Source: Ulva prolifera (Eukaryota; Chlorophyta; Ulvophyceae; Ulvales; Ulvaceae). Taken from it: 64,000 bases of DNA. Every line of letters begins with the position of its first letter. Within the stretch, counting starts at the first letter, position 1. The translations under genes were made by a program, and so were the position numbers. This document shows, piece after piece, positions 30,370 through 41,800 of the stretch. The DNA lies in contig CM041196.1 of NCBI GenBank assembly GCA_023078555.1, positions 12,294,985-12,358,984 on the forward strand, written 5' to 3'. The notes below the pieces were generated by a model that saw only the letters and a list, made by a program, of their open reading frames with translations, ran no database searches and was not told where the DNA came from.

Positions 30370-31080
30370 GCAGCCAAACGATGGCAATGCTGGTGGGGGG
30401 GGGTTCTTGGCTGTCAAGGATGGATGACTATAGCCATGTAGATAGGTATGCAGGCCGGGTAGGTACCCGGCCCGCAATGTCACCCGTACCACTCACCGCT
30501 AATAATAATTTTGCAATACCCATGTGCTTCATGCATGTGAAACATTTTGCTACCCGTCACAGGGAGTCGAACTTCACCAGACAAGGTTATAGGGATAACA
30601 CTCCCCTGCTCTACCACATCGATCAGCCTTCCCGTCCACGTGCACATAGCTTCCACAGCTGTACTTATTACACCGGATCCAGGAAAATACATATCCGAAT
30701 TTGCTGTAGGCAATCACAGGCGTTCACTTTAAACGCATTCGGTTGTTTGTTTCCCGCGCAGCGAAAAACGACCAACCGCGCAGCACCGTCCACAACCTCG
30801 CGCCATGCCTTGCGCGGTAATATATGTACCTCAGTAAGACTGCAGCAGAGTGATGCGTGAGCACAGCGCGCGCAAATGGCCGCCGACGTGACTTGTGCGC
30901 GCATGTTGTCTAGCCTTCTCAATGCTAGCTGAAGCTGTGATGTGTTCGTGCACTAGGGCGCCACGTGTCCATCGCGCGCGAGTATCGTATGGATCAGACG
31001 TAGTGGGGAGAAGCTTCCATTTCATGCATTATAAAATTATTATTATCGCTCTGACACTCGGATTCGGAGCGCAATGTGTG
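30370..31080. other. Spacer between the 1.0-kb direct repeats
   Basis: Only the first ~25 bp continue the flanking homology; the remainder is not found elsewhere in the window. It is AT-richer than its surroundings and contains the tRNA-like motif at 30,551-30,640. No gene is supported. Confidence 0.5.
30551..30640 (-). tRNA. tRNA-like remnant (A- and B-box-like motifs)
   Basis: The minus strand carries 'gtggtagagcag' (D-arm/A-box-like) and, about 30 nt later, 'gttcgactcc' (T-loop/B-box match). A plausible 5-bp anticodon stem (AGGGG/TCCCT) lies between them. The T stem and acceptor stem do not pair, and position 33 is not T, so this is not a working tRNA gene. It could be a decayed tRNA or the head of a tRNA-derived SINE. 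Confidence 0.25.
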
Positions 31081-32087
31081 TGTGACCTTGTTGTTGTGTA
31101 CATCTGTGGTAAGCTAGAGCCAAGCAAGGTGCCGTGATTGGTGCTGCACAGACAACTGGTGGCTGCTGCATTGATTTCTCATGAGCATCACACCCTCTGG
31201 CTCACACGACTGGTGGACTGGCTGAGTTGGTTCTGTGTCGTTGAGATTCAGTAAAAGTCTGGAAGATTAGTGCAAGTCTGACTCAAGATGCAGTTGGAGG
31301 TTTAGTGCCCTTCTGACTGGAACAGCTGCTTGCTCACCACCACCAGGTGCCCCCCTCTGGGGTACACAGCTCCTTGAGCCAAATACGTGCATCACATTCA
31401 CCTCAAGGCTCCATGCCCTTCTATGCATGCTATGCATGCATGCGCCAACTTGTCCCTCTGATCTGTTGCTCAATCGCCCGAACTTTCTGAATGTTCATCC
31501 TACATGCCCCCCTATCATTGTAAGTGCCGAAGGCCAGGCCGGTGCTTGCCGCAACAACTGCGTGCACATGGCCATGCGTATGCGTGGCTGCTGCAGTTGT
31601 GTGGGTGTTCCAGGTCGGAGAGGCCGCCGGCGATGCCAACTTGAAGGCAACACTCGAGCGCATCAACGCGACCGCTGACCGCGGATGCTGACCCTCGTCT
31701 CGCGAGCACATCCCCGCACGCCCGGCCAGATATCTATGCACACGTAGGCGTCAGCATATATAGGGCGCGCCTGGGCTTTGCTGTGTAGCATCCCGCGATA
31801 AGCGATTGCGGCTGTGGACATGTCAGCTTCAGTTGGCACGCGGCAGACTTCAACGCAGCGGCGCACTCGTCCAGCAATCCGCGACACTCGGAGCAGCGGG
31901 GGTGCCGGGCACCCCGCCGCTGAGGCTGGATGGCCAGGCTGCAGTGAGCGGCGAGATGTCCGACCGAATCGTCGCATGGCGTTCCCATGTTTTGTCACGT
32001 GCACAGAACCGGAGAGGCAGGGAGCACTGTAGAACTAGCAAGCAGCTCGAGAACAGGGGCCTCTGCTCTGCACAACACACCAGCGCC
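31081..32087. repeat. 1.0-kb direct repeat, right copy
   Basis: Copy of 29,362-30,369, continuing without interruption into the gene 2 5' flank. A TATA-like 'catatatagggcgcgcc' occurs at about 31,755 (and at 30,031 in the left copy). It is 960 bp from the gene 2 ATG, so a promoter role is speculative. Confidence 0.75.
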
Positions 32088-32722
32088 ATTGCTTTCTATG
32101 GGCGAACGATTCCATTGGGGAGCCCTCTGCAGGGGTACCGGTGCGAGCTGGATTGGTGACCTCTCATTTCGCGTAAGAGCGTGCAGAGGAAACTTGTCAG
32201 CGCGACGCCGGCCACTCTTGATCCAGCACCATGCAGACCCCGCAGCGGCCGTGCCTTCGAGCTGTGGTACTACATGCGCTCGGTTTTCCGGGGAGCATGA
32301 TTGAAAGTTCAGGTTACGAGTAGGGATTGCGTGTTGCATGCCGACCTTGTCCCCGTGGAGCCTTGCACTCAAGAGCATGCGCGCTGCGACGCAACTGCGC
32401 ATCAAACTCACGGATTGTGCACCTGGCGCTCACACCTACTTCGCCTGTTTGAGGCTGTCTCAACAACATGCCGCGGCTCAGACGTCCTTAAGGCAATTGC
32501 GGGACGCCGGGGTCGTGAATGCCTATGAACCGGTGTGTATGAGCCGACATTTGCGCGCGGGTGCATCCGAATCCGGTTGCGTCTGGCGGTTTTTCTTAAG
32601 CTTGAGGAGTTCGTGCAGACACGCCAAGTGATCCAACTGCGGACAAAGCGGAGCATCTGCACCCAGAGTAATATTGAATAGCTTCTCGAGTTCAACACGC
32701 ATCTCCGATAACGCCGTGGGTC
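32088..32722 (+). repeat. Proximal 5' flank of gene 2
   Basis: Homologous to the sequence immediately upstream of genes 1 and 3 ('caactgcgcatcaaactcac' occurs in all three). It is probably 5' UTR or promoter; no independent reading frame is conserved. Confidence 0.55.
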
Positions 32723-32868
32723 ATGGAGCTTGCAGCTGCAGCAGGCATAGCAGCCAACGATGTGGCAATCCCAGGGGTTGAAAGTGTCATGAAGAGTATT
32801 ATCAGTGATGCGAGGGCCCTGTATCAGATGTATCGGACTCGAGACAGAAATTGGAAGACCTTCGCGCT
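32723..32868 (+). CDS. Gene 2 exon 1
   Basis: 146 nt: ATG in 'gggtcATGG', then the helix IPGVESVMKSIISDARALYQ ending KTFAL. Donor is ct|GTGCGC. The CACTA element sits 22 bp beyond the donor. Confidence 0.75.
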
Positions 32869-35800
32869 GTGCGCTTCCGCGACATCTGTTCACTACAAGA
32901 ATGACTTGACCAGGACAGGCACCCGGAGGGCTGTTTGGTGAGCTCTCCCGGGTGATCGAGCGCGACTTCAGCGCCACTCGAATAGCTATATCGCGACTAC
33001 CGTGGTCGCCGATCGTGCGATATGTTATAAATACCTATGTGTATCTGCGGGTTTCCGGTACGGGCCTGCGCATTCTGGGTGATGCATGTGGATCGGCAGG
33101 AGCGTGTGTTTGTGTGTTACAAGGAGCGTGTGTGCATGCCACCTGCTTCGGTCCCCGATGTCCATGATTAGCATGCGCCGGCGTCGTCCGTCGACGTAGA
33201 GACAATTTACGTACCCATTTGCGTTCTGTTTGCCTGGCACGAGTGCGTTGGCGGCATCGTGAGACTCTGTTGAGCATGGGGACACGCAGGTGAGCTGGTT
33301 CCCAGAACCGCCACCGCCTACGAATCACTGGATTCTTCGTTCCTAATGACAGTCAAGTCTATCCCGCGCTTGGTGTCTTTCGTTTTCTCGTGATCAGACG
33401 TGGAAGTCGCTGTCTTCGCCGGTTGTAAGTATCGTTCAGTCCATCTCGTGGCTGGTAGGATGATAAACCTGGGCGTAAATAACGCTCGTATAGACTGCAC
33501 GTAGTCATATATCTGCATATTAATGGCTTCGGAGTAACCACTGGTGTATCATGTGGCCTTTGGCCCCTCATGCGACACGCGATTCCAGGCTGACGTGCTT
33601 ACTGCCTTCCTTTCGTCACCTTTGTTATCGCGTACATCGGTCTACGCTGCGACCATGGGCACACTACAGGTGGTTGTTCTTCACATGTGTGTCGTATCGC
33701 CGTCCCTGAATGTAGAGTCGGGCGAGTTCTGGCGAGGCCGACTTGGCTTGAGCTTTCCCAGGACGCACATCAGGCATGCCCCTCGCTCGCCGAGTCTCCG
33801 CTCGCACCAGAAACGGCGTACATCTTAATGATGTAACTAAATTTTGATGTCCGTCATCTTCTGCGTCTCTGTATCGTCTTCTGTGGACGGATCGCGTTGC
33901 CGGGAAGTCGTTGTTTCGGGTGGGTTTTTACTCTGTCCATGGTAATTCGGCTTCCGGGTAATGCCGACGAGTAGCGTAAATCACACAGGATGCATGAGTC
34001 CATCGTGGAGCGTCGCATACATGCATCATTAAGTATTGGTATGTTCACGGACAAGTTACAGCTCGTGTCGCGCCGATCACTCATCGCCGCTGCGCCGTGG
34101 CAGTTTGCCACCAATTGCCTCCTGGAAATCCCCATCAGCTCTACAACTTTGTCACATCACATATCATTGCCCTGGCGCAATGGTTGCCGCTCTGCACAAG
34201 CTCTGGTATACGAGGGCCGGCATCCGGCAACCAGGCCTGCGCTTTGCAGGCGGATCAGCACGAAACGTAAATCAGGTAGAGACAACTACGGGCGAAATTC
34301 TCTCGTCTTCTGCTTGACTCTTATTACGAATAGCAGACGGTTGCTTGCCGGTGTTAGTGTTCCAAGACGTTATTGTCATGCCGTATCCAGCTGTTGCCTG
34401 CAAATGGGATGCTTTCAGAGGCATAGCAGTCACCACGACGTGCCATCGTGCTCATCATAGTGCACAGCTGCTAAAAACTGCATCACAGGCGGGAGCAATC
34501 CTCACCTTGTGATGGCAGGCCAATGGTGGCTGCATCTGCCACCTCACAGGCTTCTCATTTGCCATAGACTGCTCATGCAGCCATAGCCCTGCACCAATCC
34601 TCATGTCTTGAAGCATCCGTACACTGTCAGCCTCATGTCAGCGCCAGTGTTGACTGCGTGCAACACATCTTTTGCAGAAGCATACCTAGTATGGCGGGCC
34701 AGCTGTAGGTTGTCGGCCAGGCTGTCATGTGCTGAAGCAGAAGCTGATCGTTCGTGGAGGCACCTGTACCCATCAGCATGTGTCCATGCAAGAGCTAAAC
34801 ATGGCTTTTGCTTGGTGCTCCTGTCTCGAGGAGACACTTGTCGAAGTTCGGGACATTGCTGAGGAGTTTGTGACATCTGTTGCTGAGTAAGGCATACCTG
34901 CGGTGAAGTGTCAACTTCGTCATGTTGCATTAAGAAGGCAGTAAATCAGCATGCTTGACTCCCCTGCACACTCGAACTCGCTGTCACGTGTTTTCTGGTC
35001 CATCCGCCAGATTGCACAGGAGCGGTCTCCGCTCCTACATGCAATTTAACATGACCAGACAAATGGGCAACTTCGTACCCCCCAAATAGACATCTCCTGA
35101 AGATAACATTATGCGACTCGATGTGGAATAGAGACGTCCCATCGATCGGCCTATTTCCTGTCGAGCTTAGGCGTAAGTCTCTTGACCAGTGATCGCTGCG
35201 GCACTGGGGTACGACGACAACGCTCTTGAATTTACGTCTACAGAGACAAAGAGACAGGAAGAAAGCAACTGTCACTGATATCAATGGGCATGGTGGTGGC
35301 CACACTCTTCGCGGGGCTCGAATATCCGAAGTTGCCGCAAGGAAAACATGTATGTGCACGAATTCGACACAATTTGCCTGGCCGAGACATAAGACAACTC
35401 TCCGTGTGTCGAGATAGCTTCAATGCTCCGCGTGTGCGGCATCTAATGAAAGCATAAATGGCGTGCGTAAATGGCGTGCACCACCACGGCCCCGCGAGGT
35501 GGCACGTTATGTGAAGTCGAACTTGTTCCGGCATTCGGATGCTCGCCGTCGCACATTGAGAAACCCGGAGCAGGACAGCATGCTGTTCCGGGCGAGGGCA
35601 CCCGACCAAACCACGCGCGATTGCCCGGAAGATGAAATATTCCGACTCCGGGCACGCAGACGCGAGCTGCCTGACGCATAACCCGGAACTCGCCACCAGA
35701 AGACCGAATCCACCAGCGTCCCTTCTCAACCCGCTCGCCCGGGAGCTTGTCCCTGGTCAAGTCGTTCTTGTAGTGTGTTCATCGTGTATACTGCGTTCCG

Positions 35801-38800
35801 TCAGGCGTTTGTTAACTTTCTAGAAGCCCGGGAGGAGCTTGTTTCCACGGTCACGGCTGTATTTTGTCAACACGGATCTGGGCTGGCCGAGGCATAACCT
35901 GAAGTATTCATTGTGACCATCCACGTCGACAGGCATGTACGGGCCGCATGCACAGCAACCACGTCGGCGGGCGCGGCTCTTTCGTGCGGGGACAGAGGTT
36001 GTACATGTGGTCCGTCCGTCCGTCCGTCCGTCCGTCCGTCCGTCCGTCCGTCCGTCCGTCCGTCCGTCCGTCCGTCCGTCGTGCTCTGAGCCGTGTCTGT
36101 CGCGCTCTGAGCTTCTGGGTGCGACGTCAATTTCTGGGCGCATGGTGCGTTCTGCGTGTTGTGCGGCGTTGTCTGGGTTCGTGCTTGCTCTGCTTGCTTC
36201 TTTCGCGGTGCTGCCCACCTCGCCACATTTATCCTTGTAACACAGCAACCCGGTTTCGGCAGTACCACCGCGCGGTCATTGTGATGATGATGATGCGGTC
36301 ACCGCGCCAAGCACGTTTCTGAGATCCAGGTGATTGTGTGCGGCTGGTCATGTAGGTATATGAGCAACGTTGCGCGCACCCTCGAGGTCGTCAAGGGCAG
36401 TGTTCCGGAGCACGCGGCGCCGGTGGCGTGCGAGCTTGCGGCAATGGTGACCACGGCGACATCAACATGCGCCAAATATGCAGCCAGAAACGCATGCTCC
36501 AGCACATTTCACCTTCGCAGCGAGGCGGTGCGTTTGAATACATCCCTGTCACAGATGCGTGCAAGTGTTCATGTTCCATGCAACATGTTGATGATAACTG
36601 CGACTCGGGTTGAAGCGCCCTCCCCCCCCCCCACATGGTGCTCTACATGAAACCAGTGACTGCCTTCAGGAACGCCTTCAGACCATCATGCAAGGCGTCC
36701 AGCAGCTCCTCCCCCTGCTCACGGTCTCCGTTGCCTCCTCCGCCAATATTTCCGCCGCCGTCGCCGACCTCCAACGCCGCGCCGCCTCCCTTCAGGCCTC
36801 CTCCGCGGAGGCTGCCGCACACCTCGGCCACCTGGAGGCCACCGTCACAGCTCTGGCGGCCTCCAGTGCCACCTCGGCTCAGATCGAAGAGTGTATGGAC
36901 ACCCTGAAGGCCAGCCAGATGCAGCTTGGCGATACAGACACTGGGCTGCATGCGGTGCTGGAGGGGACTGCGGCTCTGCAACAGCAGCTGGCTGCCGGTG
37001 TGGACAGCATCGTGGAGTCCGTAGACATGCTGCAGGATAAATTCGAATCGTTCTCCGAGCGCATGCTGACAATGCAAGAGGATATGCAAGAGGAGATCAG
37101 CGGCAAACTCAACATGATGATGGGACTCTTAGCGAGCCTCTGTGGAGCGGCGGGCATCGACACGCAGTCCATGCCGTCGGACCGCGTCTGGTCGGTGCGG
37201 CACCAGAACTCCCGATGTAGGCTCGAAAATTTTTAAACTGAAGAAGGGGGACTAGGTAATTTGGTTTTTTTGGAATTAACCCTGTTCTCGTCGTGCGCAC
37301 ACGCATGGCGGAATTTACAGCGGTGAAATGCAGCCATGTCGGCTGCCGCTACACTAGGAGAATGGTGACATTCCGGGGCGGAACCGAAGGCGTTCCGCTG
37401 ACAGAGGAACGTTCCTACGAGGCTCTTGACCTTCCGCCCGCGTGCGTATGCTTCACAAGGAACGATGGTGGCGGAATGTCCTATGGCTTCCTTGGTGGCC
37501 GCGGAATGTCCTATGGCTTCCTTGGTGGCTGCGGAATGTCTTATGGCTTCCTCGGCAACAGCGCTGACATGATTGTGTGCTCTTCCATAGCGCGAGACAG
37601 GCCAATCAGTCTCCGCAGATGAAAAGGACTGGAAATCCATTGCGTACTGAGGCGAACGCAGCTGCGCACAAATAAAAACATTACAAACGAGCACATGGAA
37701 GAAGACAAACATCAACGAAGCTGCGCCCATGTACGTCCAGCAGTCCGACTGCTCAGAGTTTGAGCTGGAACAAGTTTACAAAAGAGTTAACGGAGAAGAC
37801 ATACATGCATGTACACCAAAGGATATTGAAAAGGATTGAGCACTCATGCCTGCAGATCCGATGCCCACGTAAGACGAGGACGTGCCTGACAAGTTGGTGC
37901 TACTCTCCTTTAGGTGATCAAGCATGGACCGCGTTCAGAGGAGACAAATGGCGTGCTCCTGTCGCTGAGTGGTCAGTGTGGCACCGTCCATTCCGGTCTG
38001 AATCGATGCACGTGTGCCCAGTCAGCAACATCGTGGAATGGTCGGTGCCTCACCGACCATTACGGCCCAGTCAGCAACGTCGTGGAATGGTCGGTGCCTC
38101 ACCGACCATTACGGGGTCGAGTCATGCATGCGCTAGTCACCACTGCAGTGTCGATGGATAGCCCACGAGCATTGCATCTCGCCATCAACGATCTCTGGAG
38201 CGAGTATAGTATCAACGGAGCATCTTCCCACAGCAATGTAAGCCAATTCATATGAGCTATTATAAACGTCCGGTGTCTCTCGTCTCCGTCGATATCGTCT
38301 CATGATAATGCATTTCTAGTTTATTTGTATCGACTCTCTTTGTATTTCTCTGGTACTGTCCTGACGTGCAGGGAGGCTAGCTGAAGGTTGACAGCATGTG
38401 GCACGAATAATGCTTGCGATTCATTTTTATAGCGTGGCATAACATGTCTGGCGTGGGTGGTGAGGGCGCTGCAGCTGTGGCCTGTCTTTAAGGCGATGGT
38501 CAGCCTGATCCTGGCGTGGCAGCACCCAGACATGAAGGGGGCAGAGGGCATAACAACACAGAAACACCAAGTGCCACTGTGATTCGGCAACGCTGGGCAG
38601 CATCACTGTCACCCCCGCTGCACTACGTGGGGGGGCAGAGGGGGTAGCAGCACAGAACCATCAAGTGCCGGTGAGCTGCGGCAGCGATGGGCAGCATCAC
38701 TGTCACCCCCACTTCACCGCGTGCGGGGGCAGAGGGGGTAGCAGCACAGAACCATCAAGTGCCGGTGAGCTGCGGCAACGATGGGCAGCATCACTGTCAC

Positions 38801-41800
38801 CCCCACTTCACCGTGTGCGGGGGCAGAGGGGGTAACAGCACAGACAAACCAGGTGCCATTGTGCTGCGGCAACGATGGGCAGCACCACTGTCAACCCCGC
38901 TACACTGCGTGGGGGGGCAGAGGGGGTAACAGCACAGAAACACCAGGTGCCACTGTGCTGCGGCAACGATGGGCAGCACCACTGTCAACCACGCTGCACT
39001 GCGTGGGGGGGCAGAGGGGGTAACAGCACAGAAGGACCAGGTGCCACTGTGCTGCGGCAACGATGGGCAGCATCACTATCAACCCCGCTGCACTGCGTGG
39101 GAGGGCAGAGGCGGTAATTATAACAGCACAGAAACACCAGGCGCCACTGTGCTGCGGCAACGATGGGCAGCACCACTGTCAACCCCGCTACACTGCGTGG
39201 GGGGGCAGAGGGGGTAACAGCACAGAAACACCAGGTGCCACTGTGCTGCGGCAACGATGGGCAGCACCACTGTCAACCCCGCTGCACTGCGTGGGGGGGC
39301 AGAGGGGGTAGCAGCACAGAACCATCAAGTGCCGGTGAGCTGCGGCAACGATGGGCAGCACCACTGTCAACCCCGCTGCACTGCGTGGGAGGGCAGAGGC
39401 GGTAATTATAACAGCACAGAAACACCAGGCGCCACTGTGCTGCGGCAACGATGGGCAGCACCACTGTCAACCCCGCTACACTGCGTGGGGGGGCAGAGGG
39501 GGTAACAGCACAGAAACACCAGGTGCCACTGTGCTGCGGCAACGATGGGCAGCACCACTGTCAACCCCGCTGCACTGCGTGGGGGGGCAGAGGGGGTAAC
39601 AGCACAGAAACACCAGGTGCCACTGTGCTGCGGCAACGATGGGCAGCACCACTGTCAACCCCACTGCACCGCGTGCGGGGGCAGAGGGGGTAGCAGCACA
39701 GAACCATCAAGTGCCGGTGAGCTGCGGCAGCGATGGGCAGCATCACTGTCACCCCCACTTCACCGCGTGCGGGGGCAGAGGGGGTAGCAGCACAGAACCA
39801 TCAAGTGCCGGTGAGCTGCGGCAACGATGGGCAGCATCACTGTCACCCCCACTTCACCGTGTGCGGGGGCAGAGGGGGTAACAGCACAGACAAACCAGGT
39901 GCCATTGTGCTGCGGCAACGATGGGCAGCACCACTGTCAACCCCGCTACACTGCGTGGGGGGGCAGAGGGGGTAACAGCACAGAAACACCAGGTGCCACT
40001 GTGCTGCGGCAACGATGGGCAGCACCACTGTCAACCACGCTGCACTGCGTGGGGGGGCAGAGGGGGTAACAGCACAGAAGGACCAGGTGCCACTGTGCTG
40101 CGGCAACGATGGGCAGCATCACTATCAACCCCGCTGCACTGCGTGGGAGGGCAGAGGCGGTAATTATAACAGCACAGAAACACCAGGCGCCACTGTGCTG
40201 CGGCAACGATGGGCAGCACCACTGTCAACCCCGCTGCACTGCGTGGGGGGGCAGAGGGGGTAACAGCACAGAAACACCAGGTGCCACTGTGCTGCGGCAA
40301 CGATGGGCAGCACCACTGTCAACCCCGCTGCACTGCGTGGGGGGGCAGAGGGGGTAGCAGCACAGAAACACCAGGTGCCACTGTGCTGCGGCAACGATGG
40401 GCAGCACCACTGTCAACCCCGCTGCACTGCGTGGGAGGGCAGAGGCGGTAATTATAACAGCACAGAAACACCAGGTGCCACTGTGCTGCGGCAACGATGG
40501 GCAGCACCACTGTCAACCCCGCTACACTGCGTGGGGGGGCAGAGGGGGTAACAGCACAGAAACACCAGGTGCCACTGTGCTGCGGCAACGATGGGCAGCA
40601 CCACTGTCAACCCCGCTGCACTGCGTGGGGGGGCAGAGGGGGTAGCAGCACAGAACCATCAAGTGCCGGTGAGCTGCGGCAACGATGGGCAGCACCACTG
40701 TCAACCCCGCTGCACTGCGTGGGAGGGCAGAGGCGGTAATTATAACAGCACAGAAACACCAGGCGCCACTGTGCTGCGGCAACGATGGGCAGCACCACTG
40801 TCAACCCCGCTACACTGCGTGGGGGGGCAGAGGGGGTAACAGCACAGAAACACCAGGTGCCACTGTGCTGCGGCAACGATGGGCAGCACCACTGTCAACC
40901 CCGCTGCACTGCGTGGGGGGGCAGAGGGGGTAACAGCACAGAAACACCAGGTGCCACTGTGCTGCGGCAACGATGGGCAGCACCACTGTCAACCCCGCTG
41001 CACTGCGTGGGGGGGCAGAGGGGGTAGCAGCACAGAACCATCAAGTGCCGGTGAGCTGCGGCAGCGATGGGCAGCATCACTGTCACCCCCACTTCACCGC
41101 GTGCGGGGGCAGAGGGGGTAGCAGCACAGAACCATCAAGTGCCGGTGAGCTGCGGCAACGATGGGCAGCATCACTGTCACCCCCACTTCACCGTGTGCGG
41201 GGGCAGAGGGGGTAACAGCACAGACAAACCAGGTGCCATTGTGCTGCGGCAACGATGGGCAGCACCACTGTCAACCCCGCTACACTGCGTGGGGGGGCAG
41301 AGGGGGTAACAGCACAGAAACACCAGGTGCCACTGTGCTGCGGCAACGATGGGCAGCACCACTGTCAACCCCGCTACACTGCGTGGGGGGGCAGAGGGGG
41401 TAACAGCACAGAAACACCAGGTGCCACTGTGCTGCGGCAACGATGGGCAGCACCACTGTCAACCCCGCTGCACTGCGTGGGGGGGCAGAGGGGGTAGCAG
41501 CACAGAACCATCAAGTGCCGGTGAGCTGCGGCAACGATGGGCAGCACCACTGTCAACCCCGCTGCACTGCGTGGGAGGGCAGAGGCGGTAATTATAACAG
41601 CACAGAAACACCAGGCGCCACTGTGCTGCGGCAACGATGGGCAGCACCACTGTCAACCCCGCTACACTGCGTGGGGGGGCAGAGGGGGTAACAGCACAGA
41701 AACACCAGGTGCCACTGTGCTGCGGCAACGATGGGCAGCACCACTGTCAACCCCGCTGCACTGCGTGGGGGGGCAGAGGGGGTAACAGCACAGAAACACC

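Larger units (their letters stand above)
32891..35775. mobile_element. 2.9-kb CACTA (EnSpm-type) element in intron 1 of gene 2
   Basis: The left end CACTACAAGAATGACTTG at 32,891 is inverted at the right end (…ttcttgtagtg, 35,775); about 24 bp of TIR pair with few mismatches. The same 'tgtt' flanks both sides (32,887-32,890 and 35,776-35,779), and genes 1 and 3 have the uninterrupted site 'ctgttcatcgt'. CACTA elements normally make 3-bp duplications, so the fourth base may be coincidence. Subterminal regions repeat CCGGG/CCCGG motifs, as in this superfamily. No transposase frame was recognised; it looks non-autonomous. Confidence 0.85.

Noticed and set aside
30551-30640. Functional tRNA gene
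   Set aside because: T-stem and acceptor stem do not pair and the anticodon loop lacks T33; kept only as a tRNA-like remnant.
29362-32087. Two 1-kb direct repeats, starting TG and ending CA, as a possible LTR element
   Set aside because: The same sequence forms the 5' flank of genes 1 and 3, the interior is only 0.7 kb and shows no retroelement part or primer site; a local duplication explains it better.
36010-36268. Frames with SVRP or DGRT repeats
   Set aside because: Direct translation of the CCGT microsatellite.
37293-37622. 109-aa frame with three GMSYGFLGG repeats
   Set aside because: It begins upstream of the CACTA terminus and crosses it, so it is a chance fusion frame; the repeats are better explained as subterminal motifs.
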